Below, piece after piece: positions 14,381 to 20,693 of a stretch of 20,693 nt of DNA (positions are counted from its first letter, which is position 1; the number at the start of each line of letters is the position of its first letter). The notes under the pieces were generated by a model. The model ran no database searches. It had not been told where the DNA came from and saw only the letters and a list, made by a program, of their open reading frames with translations. Source of the DNA: Prosthecochloris marina (lineage in GTDB: Bacteria > Bacteroidota > Chlorobiia > Chlorobiales > Chlorobiaceae); the NCBI RefSeq assembly GCF_003182595.1, contig NZ_PDNZ01000014.1, positions 1 to 20,693 on the forward strand. Direction: 5' to 3'. The position numbers and the translations under genes were made by a program.

Positions 14381-16798
14381 TTACAGCACGCTTTCAGGCT
14401 CTTTTTCACGGCATGATTCCGCAACCTTCTGTTTATCGGAAACAGTTTCACTACCGAACGGTTTGAACCATGCCAAAAGGATAGGTGTAACGAAATAATC
14501 GACAACCAGCGCCGTCAAAATACCGCTACCTATCAGTACACCCATGTTGAAAAACACATTAGTAACCGACACGAGATACGCTGAAAAACCGAGAATGAGC
14601 ACCAGAGAAGTCAGGAAAAGAGCTGAACCGACAGCAATGAACACTCGCCTGCAACTTTCCCTGTAGCTACCTGTCCGAACAAACTCGAGCTGCGCATGAT
14701 TGATAAAATGAATGGTGTCGTCAACTGCGAGCCCCAGCAGCATCGGCATGATCGTTACGGTCATCATGTCGAGTGGAATATTGGCATAACCCATGACTCC
14801 ACCGACGACAAGAGCTGGTGAAACATTGGGTATCATGGCAATCAAACCTGTTTTCATGCTGCCGAAAACCAACGACATCAGCATGGCAATCGCCCCCATA
14901 GCAAGAAAAAACGACGTAATCTGCCCCCATGTCATATAATCTTGCATAACCGTAAACTGCGAAACAGCACCAACAAGCAGCACTTTTGCGCTGGGAAACA
15001 GCTCCTTGCCCCTATCCTGTATCACCTGAAGCTCTCTCATCGCTTCCCCTGAATTGTAATCACCCAGCTCTACCATCAAACGCACACGCTGGTAATCATA
15101 ATCCGCCCATTTCTCCGCCTCGACTCCTCCTGCATTCTCATAAAGCAAAAGAAGCTGTGCAACCATCTCCCTACTGTCGGGTATACGGTGAAATTCCGGA
15201 AGTCCCGCATTGAGCGACTGATTCATATCTTTGATGATATCGACAATGGAGGTCACTTTTTTTGTCAGAGGAAACGTCTTGACTTCATCAACAATGCTAT
15301 CGATTTTCCTCAGATTTTCCGGCTCGAGTACATCACCGGGATTTTCGAACTCGATCGCCGCATCATAAGAGTACAACGACCCGACCTTGCTCTGCCCGAC
15401 TTCGTAAATCCTATTGACATAGGGAACCTTGAGCCCGAAAGTACGCAGCACATCGAATGATACCTCGAAGCGGGAGATACCTGCAGTACAGATGACAACG
15501 AGAATTCCGAAAACACTCATGGTCAGCGCAGGTCGCGCAAACACGTAATCGCCAAGCCATACCATGAGGCGTCCAAGAACCCCATCATTCTTTCCGCTCT
15601 CGACAACCATGGGCTGGCGATCTTTTCCAAAGCTTAGAAGCGTTGGAAGCAAAACAATCGCCAGCACGTAGGTCACACCGACCAATGCGGCTGATGTCAT
15701 ACCGACAAAACGGATGGGATGTAACGGAATGAAAAGAAAGGATATCAATGCAACCATTGTGGTCAGGGCGCTGAAAAGCAGTGGCCAGCCTGTCTCCTCA
15801 ACCGCATAGAGAACTGCATCCCGACGGTTGCCGGTGCTGAAAAACGACCGCTTGAAGTGATTGAACAGATGAATGGCATAACCCACGGAAACTGCCAACC
15901 CCAGAAAAACCGGCATAAATATCATGGAAGGATCGAAAACCACCCCAAAATATCCTTGCAAACCAAGCACAATCACAATGCCTGAAAGGGCACTTAGCAG
16001 AGGAAACACCACCCCGCGGAAACTTCGCAGGGAAAAACCGAGAATCAATACCGTAAATAACAGACACAACCCGAACAAACGCACGATTTCCCCACTCAGA
16101 AAATTCTGCTTGTCGACATTGATTACCGGGAGACCGCTTGTCAACGGATTGAGCGAGCGATACTTCTCCTGCCCTGCAATCTCGTTGACCATGCGGCCGA
16201 CAATCACCTCGGGATTTTCAGCATAATGATCCCTCCAGTCATCCGGAATCGGTTTCATTCTCAGCATAACCCATGCCAGGCGGGAATCATCTGAAAAAAT
16301 ACGGTTCTTCATGAGGGGCTTTGCAAGTGCTTGCTGGCGAATCCTATCAAGCTCCTGCGGATCTTCAGGGATTTCCTCAGGAATCAACTCACCGATTTCC
16401 AGCCCATCTTCCGTACCCCGACTGAACTCGAAATCGGTCAATGAAATCACATCGTCGGCATACGGCACCCGGTCAAGAAGCTCATTACTCATCTCCCGGA
16501 TCTTTGCCAGCGCATCGGCCGTAAAAACGTCATCGGCCTGAACCAGAACAGCGCAATACTGATCACTACCGAAGATTTCCTCGAATCGCTCTTTAGTGAC
16601 AAGCAACTCGTCATCCTCCAGAAACCAGTTGTCCATATCCACATCGGTCTGAAGCAGCCTGAGCCCTGAAAACGAGCCGCCGAGGATCAGAAGAAACAAA
16701 ATAATGTTCAACCAGCGGTACTTCAGAATCCACTCTCCGAATGCACGAAAACGTTTGTTTATCGATTCTATGTTCAACATGAGATAATTAGTTTGCAT
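14381..16798 (-). CDS. MMPL/RND superfamily exporter (HAE3-like)
   Basis: The 805-residue inner-membrane protein has the two-fold RND plan: TM1 (about 30-47), a large periplasmic loop (50-235), five helices (238-390), TM7 (420-440), a second loop (445-620) and five more helices (625-775). The second half carries the proton-relay pair in LLGLAVDDTIHF (D693, D694). The equivalent place in the first half reads AVSVGYAIHLF (G306, Y307), without an acidic residue. COG1033-type relatives move hydrophobic molecules such as lipids, hopanoids or quinone-like compounds to the outer membrane. GAGG at 16807-16810, 8 bases before ATG 16798, supports the start. It follows the DUF1302-like gene after 119 bases occupied mostly by a dispersed repeat, and belongs functionally with that gene and the LolA-like gene. 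Confidence 0.93.
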   Translation of the reverse strand: MQTNYLMLNIESINKRFRAFGEWILKYRWLNIILFLLILGGSFSGLRLLQTDVDMDNWFLEDDELLVTKERFEEIFGSDQYCAVLVQADDVFTADALAKIREMSNELLDRVPYADDVISLTDFEFSRGTEDGLEIGELIPEEIPEDPQELDRIRQQALAKPLMKNRIFSDDSRLAWVMLRMKPIPDDWRDHYAENPEVIVGRMVNEIAGQEKYRSLNPLTSGLPVINVDKQNFLSGEIVRLFGLCLLFTVLILGFSLRSFRGVVFPLLSALSGIVIVLGLQGYFGVVFDPSMIFMPVFLGLAVSVGYAIHLFNHFKRSFFSTGNRRDAVLYAVEETGWPLLFSALTTMVALISFLFIPLHPIRFVGMTSAALVGVTYVLAIVLLPTLLSFGKDRQPMVVESGKNDGVLGRLMVWLGDYVFARPALTMSVFGILVVICTAGISRFEVSFDVLRTFGLKVPYVNRIYEVGQSKVGSLYSYDAAIEFENPGDVLEPENLRKIDSIVDEVKTFPLTKKVTSIVDIIKDMNQSLNAGLPEFHRIPDSREMVAQLLLLYENAGGVEAEKWADYDYQRVRLMVELGDYNSGEAMRELQVIQDRGKELFPSAKVLLVGAVSQFTVMQDYMTWGQITSFFLAMGAIAMLMSLVFGSMKTGLIAMIPNVSPALVVGGVMGYANIPLDMMTVTIMPMLLGLAVDDTIHFINHAQLEFVRTGSYRESCRRVFIAVGSALFLTSLVLILGFSAYLVSVTNVFFNMGVLIGSGILTALVVDYFVTPILLAWFKPFGSETVSDKQKVAESCREKEPESVL

Positions 16799-16815
16799 TA
16801 AGGGAACCTCTATTT

Positions 16816-16886
16816 ATTGTCGAGAGCTGTTCAAGCGCAAGGCGAACGGAGCACAGAAACCCCTTTCTATCCGCTCAACGAAGCAA
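16816..16886 (-). repeat. Dispersed intergenic repeat, copy B (short form)
   Basis: Read on the minus strand it opens with TTGCTTCGTTGAGCGG (16886-16871) and closes with a 34-base segment starting CCGTTCGCCTTGCGCTTGAA (16849-16816). Both ends match copy A at 9655-9772, but the central hairpins are missing and the middle is only 21 bases. It lies between the DUF1302-like and MMPL genes, just ahead of the latter's ribosome-binding site. Confidence 0.6.
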
Positions 16887-16917
16887 TTGAATCGCGGAAT
16901 AAATACATTGAGGTGCC

Positions 16918-18189
16918 TTAAAAACTGTACTTCGCCTTGACCCATATCTGCGAATTATCACGGTACCGTCCGAAAGAATTCCCGCCACCACCAAACACAT
17001 CGACCCCGGCAAAAAGATGCAGATCATCCCTGACCGCATACTCCGCTTTGATTTGATCGAAAAAATCCTGCTCCCCGATATCGTAATAAAGCATGTTCGA
17101 AAGCGTCAGGGTTTGGCGCATCAGCTTTTTGGAAACATGCAACGTCGCAGACATGGCATGCTTTTCAGCCGCCATTTCAGACTCATGATCCACAACCGCC
17201 GTACCCGTTAACTGTGTAATCATCGACCAGTCATTTCCCGGAGTCCAGTCGACCCCACCGAGCCACTGCAATGCGTTTTTCTCAAAAGGATTCCCGGTAA
17301 TGCTCCGTGGCTCAAAAAAACGCCCCAGATAGTAGGCAGCCTCTCCCCTGAAAACGAAGTCCGACAAAGGACGGGAAAATTCCAAACCGAAAACCGTCAT
17401 ACGGTGATGCTCAGGCGAAAAATGAATCTCGACCTCTCCCTCATCATTACCAGTGATTGTCCGATGCATAGCAGGGTTGTCGTCCCAGGTATGGAATACC
17501 GAAACCGCAACATCCAGACCAGACCAGAATGCAGAGACCTTCAACGCAATTTCACTGTTTTCCAACGACGTTTCAGGTTCATCCACCGGAGAAACCATTA
17601 CCCGCACATCATTCGGAATATCCTGTTCAAGCGCCCAGGGATTATCTGCCGAAGGCTGAACAGCCGACCTGAAAACGGGAATCCAGATCAACTCCATGTC
17701 TACCTCGTCACCCAACAACCTGAATTTGACGGCGTCCACAGGGAGACGAATTTCCTCGAGATCCCGGGTGATAAATTCGGTGTAATCCGGTGGTGAAACA
17801 ATATCAGTGATCTGTACGCCATCGGCCTTACCCCAGATGATCACCTGACGGCCGACACGCACATCCCACCCTTCAGCAGTGTATTCCGCCCAGATTTCGT
17901 GCAGATCGATCCCTGTTTCATCCTCAACCCTCCAGTTTTTCTGGGCATCAACGGAAAGATGTGCATACACATCATCAACCTCGGCCGATAACTTGAGGCG
18001 TCCCCAAACCCTCGACATCAAAGCATCGTGAGGAGAACGAATTCGCACGGACCGAGCACCTTCGACCCATCCGTCGACTTCCACCCATTCCATCCACGAG
18101 CTCTCATCCGCAGCCGCTGCGGAACCCGCAAACGGTAAATACCCCACAGCCACTACAAGAGTCTGCAGCAACTTCTTTTGCCAATTCAA
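16918..18189 (-). CDS. DUF1302-like outer-membrane beta-barrel protein
   Basis: The 423-residue protein has a signal peptide (cut near AAA-AD at about 27) and then beta-strand-rich sequence ending in Phe (WVKAKYSF), as outer-membrane barrels do. The segment VRVGRQVIIWGKADGVQITD (110-129) matches the 'GRQ-WG-AD' motif of DUF1302 and alginate-export-type porins. Translation should start at TTG 18189, whose last two bases begin the TGA stop of the LolA-like gene (TTGA overlap), so it is probably translationally coupled; a weak CGGGG lies ahead, and no ATG fits the signal peptide. DUF1302-type barrels are often found with LolA-like proteins and RND exporters, as here, and would provide the outer-membrane exit or acceptor. 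Family assignment is from motif and context, not certain. Confidence 0.78.
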   Translation of the reverse strand: MNWQKKLLQTLVVAVGYLPFAGSAAAADESSWMEWVEVDGWVEGARSVRIRSPHDALMSRVWGRLKLSAEVDDVYAHLSVDAQKNWRVEDETGIDLHEIWAEYTAEGWDVRVGRQVIIWGKADGVQITDIVSPPDYTEFITRDLEEIRLPVDAVKFRLLGDEVDMELIWIPVFRSAVQPSADNPWALEQDIPNDVRVMVSPVDEPETSLENSEIALKVSAFWSGLDVAVSVFHTWDDNPAMHRTITGNDEGEVEIHFSPEHHRMTVFGLEFSRPLSDFVFRGEAAYYLGRFFEPRSITGNPFEKNALQWLGGVDWTPGNDWSMITQLTGTAVVDHESEMAAEKHAMSATLHVSKKLMRQTLTLSNMLYYDIGEQDFFDQIKAEYAVRDDLHLFAGVDVFGGGGNSFGRYRDNSQIWVKAKYSF

Positions 18190-18983
18190 TGAATGCGGCC
18201 CCGTTGAATGGATGACACCCTGAACAGCTTGTCCCCGAGCCCGGTATCATATCGCATGGCACTGAACTCCATCACTGTCTTGTGATTCCTGACAACATTC
18301 TCCATCTCCGAATGCCTGACTGTCCAGAAGCCACCCTCTTTACCGAAATCAACCACCCTGTACACCTTGAGAAGACCATCCTTATCATAGTATTCAGCCT
18401 TCAGTATCATATACGCCTCTTTGCTTACCCATAGAACCTTACGGGTGTACATGTCATCCGGGTCGACCGGGATCGATTCGACTTTCCAGCACATCTGTTC
18501 TCCAACGGCCTCTTCACCCTGCAACGTATGAGTATCCTCGTCCACATGACGATCTCCCATGTCGTCATACGTGAAATCACTGCCCATAAAGTATTCGTTT
18601 TTTGAAGCTCCGCTGATACGCCGAACCTTCTTCATGGCCGGCATATACAGCCACTTGTCATCCTCTCTCGATGGATCATCATATTCCCAGGACAGAAAAG
18701 CAGTCCCTTTGACGTCTGCCGGTCGATCGAAAACCATGACCGATTTTTTATCCCTTCCATAGTCCTTCGAGTATGAAGAAACCTCACGAACCCTTTTGCT
18801 TCCACGCTTGTTTACCAGAGTCATTTTCATGACCGACGTCCGATCATCACCATCTGGCCGCTCGTCTTCCATCACCATCACATCACGCCCTGTCACCCCA
18901 TCCGTTTCAGCAAAGACGATATTCCGGTCTGCAGGAAACAGCAAAGCTGAACACACCAGTGCAAAAAGAGTTTTTTTCACCAT
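18186..18983 (-). CDS. LolA-like outer-membrane lipoprotein-sorting family protein
   Basis: The 265-residue protein has a signal peptide (MVKKTLFALVCSALLFPADR, cut near VFA-ET at 25). It then shows the features of the COG2834/LolA_like (PF17131) group: MTLVNKRGSKRVREVSSYS, MVFDRPADVKGTAFLSWEY, KWLYMPAMKKVRRISGAS, YFMGSDFTYDDMG, a CWKVESIPVD strand, and LWVSKEAYMILKAEYYDKDG. These proteins have a half-barrel fold that could hold lipid acyl chains; they are distinct from the true LolA chaperone and usually travel with MMPL exporters. I infer a periplasmic carrier between the RND pump and the outer membrane. GGGAG at 18990-18994, 6 bases ahead of ATG 18983, supports the start. It is the first gene of the export module. 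Confidence 0.9.
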   Translation of the reverse strand: MVKKTLFALVCSALLFPADRNIVFAETDGVTGRDVMVMEDERPDGDDRTSVMKMTLVNKRGSKRVREVSSYSKDYGRDKKSVMVFDRPADVKGTAFLSWEYDDPSREDDKWLYMPAMKKVRRISGASKNEYFMGSDFTYDDMGDRHVDEDTHTLQGEEAVGEQMCWKVESIPVDPDDMYTRKVLWVSKEAYMILKAEYYDKDGLLKVYRVVDFGKEGGFWTVRHSEMENVVRNHKTVMEFSAMRYDTGLGDKLFRVSSIQRGRIH

Positions 18984-19203
18984 CGGTAACTCCCGTTTAA
19001 AAGTTTAGACGAAAAAAGTAGTACTGGTAAAAGTTCTACGCTAACGGACGGCGAACAGAGTATGACGATCGGCGAAAGTTTGCTTGAATTGAAAGGTTTC
19101 CAAAAGGTTCACAACAGTGGAAAACTGCCTTCCCCTGGTGTTGAAAACACGGAGAAAATAACAATGCTGGTGTTGCACCTGCTATCCATGAAAAGACATC
19201 GGT
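18984..19203 (-). promoter_or_regulatory. Upstream region of the export module
   Basis: A 220-base gap between the AraC regulator stop and the LolA-like gene. Near the latter it contains GTCTAAACTTTTAAAC (19010-18995 on the minus strand), a partial dyad sharing GTCTAAA with the region upstream of the TonB receptor at 13052. I see no clear -10/-35 pair. No strong terminator follows the regulator gene, so some read-through is possible. Confidence 0.3.
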
Positions 19204-20229
19204 TCAGCAACCTTTTTTTCTGCGAAAATCGGCACCGGGGGATACACCGAAATGATGCTTGTATGCTTTGGCAAAATGACTGAGACTGGAATAGCCGACA
19301 GAATACGCGGTTTCGGTTACGGTCAATCCCTGATTTTCTATCATGGTCCGGGCTTGCCTCAGCCGTTCATCTTTCAGATACTGGAAAACCGTTTTGCCGA
19401 ACATCTGCCGAAAACAACGATTGAGCTTGGGATGGGACATACCCGTCACTGCAGCGAGTTCATCGAGATGCGGAGGAGCATCGAGATTACTCAACAGGAG
19501 GTTTTTAGCAAACTCTGTTCGATCTCTATCCCCAGGATGCATAACATGCTCTTTTTTCTGGTGCGTTGTTCCAGAAACCGATAATTGTTTTAACTGATAG
19601 GCCATCAGTTCGAGAGAACGGCTCTCCAAGAAAAGCTTTCGCGCAACCCCATTATAAGGACAGTCAACGATTTGACGCAACGCGATATGCATAGCTGGCG
19701 TAATCCCCCTTATCTTTCGAAAAATACTATCCCCTTGTTCTTTGAAAACCTCCTGTAAAACAGGTGGCAGAAGACCGATATCATCTTTGAAATAGGAAAA
19801 GAAAACTTCGGGGCTAATGGCGATGGACACACTCCTCAACTGTGTCCCTGCCTTAACCTGGCCAACTCCGTCAGGCTCGTTCATATAGAGGAAATACTGC
19901 TGTTCACCGCAAAACTCCAGTGACCTCTTCGGCTTTCCGACAACGGCCTCATAGTGCCCTGACAGGTAAAAACCGAAAAGCAGAAGAGAGGGATAATCTT
20001 GAAAGGAAAAGCATGCCTCCCTTCTGAACTGGAAATCCGTGACCCACAACTCAAACCCGTCCCGAATCGTTATCCTTCGAATCATCCCCTGGCCTAGCCT
20101 TTTCGGGCAGCACCAGCAATGCTCGAAGCTGTTTGACTGGGAATGGAAGAACCCTTCTTTTTCAATAGTGCTGAAGCCGTCTTTCCAACTGTATCTTGCT
20201 ACATCATGATTTTCCGTCGGCTTTTTCAC
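19204..20229 (-). CDS. AraC-family transcriptional regulator, PchR/YbtA-like
   Basis: The 341-residue protein has a C-terminal AraC DNA-binding domain with two helix-turn-helix units: LDELAAVTGMSHPKLNRCFR (255-274) and VTETAYSVGYSSLSHFAKAY (304-323), ending HHFGVSP. The middle carries the PchR-type segment CPYNGVARKLFLESRSLELM (190-209), a hallmark of siderophore-responsive activators that bind Fe-chelate and switch on receptor genes. The N-terminal 180 residues would be the ligand-sensing part. The start is GTG 20229 with GGAG (20235-20238) 5 bases ahead; no ATG fits. It sits just after a TonB gene and before the export module and receptors, so local control is likely. The ligand is unproved; it could be a metal chelate or tetrapyrrole. 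Confidence 0.9.
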   Translation of the reverse strand: MKKPTENHDVARYSWKDGFSTIEKEGFFHSQSNSFEHCWCCPKRLGQGMIRRITIRDGFELWVTDFQFRREACFSFQDYPSLLLFGFYLSGHYEAVVGKPKRSLEFCGEQQYFLYMNEPDGVGQVKAGTQLRSVSIAISPEVFFSYFKDDIGLLPPVLQEVFKEQGDSIFRKIRGITPAMHIALRQIVDCPYNGVARKLFLESRSLELMAYQLKQLSVSGTTHQKKEHVMHPGDRDRTEFAKNLLLSNLDAPPHLDELAAVTGMSHPKLNRCFRQMFGKTVFQYLKDERLRQARTMIENQGLTVTETAYSVGYSSLSHFAKAYKHHFGVSPGADFRRKKGC

Positions 20230-20265
20230 TGTATCTCCGTCATCAAAAAAACAAGAGCTTTTACT

Positions 20266-20288
20266 ATGAGCTCATAAAATTTGCTCAT
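20266..20288. promoter_or_regulatory. Candidate operator ahead of the AraC regulator
   Basis: The perfect palindrome ATGAGCTCAT (20266-20275) is followed 7 bases later by another GCTCAT (20283-20288), giving direct GCTCAT copies with a 13-base period. It lies 36 bases or more before the regulator's GTG start, where autoregulation could act. Sequence evidence only. Confidence 0.3.
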
Positions 20289-20322
20289 GTACATTACCGT
20301 AGGATTTAACGCACTTTCCCGC

Positions 20323-20693
20323 TTATCTCAGCATGAAACGAATCGGGATCATAAGCCACACCTTGACCGGCTTCCCATGCTGAATACCTGGCGAATACGT
20401 TGATTTCATAACTGCCTCGATCGCCGACTTGTCAAAAACCTTTTGATCGGACGGCTCACGCTTCGTAATCTTCGCCTTGATCGGCTCGCCCTTCTCTGAA
20501 ATCAGGACACTGACAAACACCTTGCCCTCAATGCCCGCACGGCGGGCTGACGAAGGATAGCGCGGCTTTCTCTGACGGATAAACGACGGCATCGTTTCAA
20601 CAATCGTAAATACTTGGTCCCCGATACCGCCCTCGACACCCTGTGGCTGATGAATCGCCTTTCTGATCTCCTGCTGCGTCGCGAGCGTCTGTT
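20323..20693 (-). CDS. tonB: TonB energy transducer, C-terminal part (cut by window edge)
   Basis: The frame is open from the right edge to TAA 20323 (at least 123 residues), so the N-terminal membrane anchor lies outside. Residues visible at the edge read [14 protein letters not shown], and then comes the TonB C-terminal domain (PF03544): [60 protein letters not shown] and a final [11 protein letters not shown] strand. The 'YP..AR..GIEG.V.V...I...G' pattern is the family signature. It would pass proton-motive energy from ExbB/ExbD (not seen here) to the two receptors in this window. ATG 20592 lies inside the domain and is not the true start. It is 93 bases upstream of the AraC regulator. Its proximity suggests a dedicated TonB for this locus. 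Confidence 0.92.
   Translation of the reverse strand, partial: QTLATQQEIRKAIHQPQGVEGGIGDQVFTIVETMPSFIRQRKPRYPSSARRAGIEGKVFVSVLISEKGEPIKAKITKREPSDQKVFDKSAIEAVMKSTYSPGIQHGKPVKVWLMIPIRFMLR

Noticed and set aside
19021..19085. Possible third copy of the dispersed repeat (TGTTCGCCG near GATCGGCGAAAG)
   Set aside because: Only GTTCGCC and a few scattered bases match; about 10 of 16 at the best end, too weak.
19062..19283. 73-residue plus-strand frame
   Set aside because: Half of it is antisense to the AraC helix-turn-helix region and it matches nothing I know.
1..20693. CRISPR arrays, tRNA or rRNA genes, complete insertion sequences
   Set aside because: I looked for regular repeats, cloverleaf-like segments and transposase motifs and found none.

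Overview
The window comes from a diderm bacterium with about 50% G+C. It encodes TonB-dependent outer-membrane receptors, a TonB protein, beta-barrel proteins and a lipoprotein-sorting-like protein. Bacteriochlorophyll C-20 methyltransferase-like enzymes (Methyltransf_2 fold) and the style of the intergenic repeats make me lean towards a green sulfur bacterium (Chlorobiaceae). No marker gene is present, so this is an inference only. Every gene I can support lies on the minus strand and is transcribed from right to left.

Layout in the direction of transcription: the C-terminal half of a TonB energy transducer (20693-20323, cut by the window edge); a PchR/YbtA-like AraC regulator (20229-19204); an outer-membrane module made of a LolA-like periplasmic protein, a DUF1302-like beta-barrel and an MMPL/RND exporter (18983-14381); two alternating methyltransferase/TonB-receptor pairs (14286-13255 with 13052-10947, then 10905-9883 with 9604-7397); an intrinsic terminator; a tight three-gene operon of an ABC ATPase, an ABC-2 permease fused to a degenerate M1 peptidase, and a leucine-carboxyl-methyltransferase-family enzyme (7303-2278); an A+T-rich stand-alone SAM methyltransferase (2186-1548); about 860 bases in which I recognise no gene; and the N-terminus of a large Ig-repeat adhesin that runs off the left edge (683-1).

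Read together, positions 2278-20693 look like one uptake, modification and export locus. The regulator resembles those that sense siderophores, and TonB plus two receptors would import a scarce ligand such as a metal chelate or tetrapyrrole. Three methyltransferases could modify a small molecule, and the RND and ABC systems could move a product outward or maintain the envelope. No NRPS or NIS siderophore synthetase is visible, so any siderophore would have to be made elsewhere or scavenged. The substrate is unknown.

The main oddities are a permease-M1 fusion in which the zinc motif HExxH has become RELFR, a degenerate dispersed repeat found twice in opposite orientations (9655-9772 and 16816-16886), a TTG start overlapping an upstream TGA stop, and an attenuator-like terminator almost touching the ABC operon.
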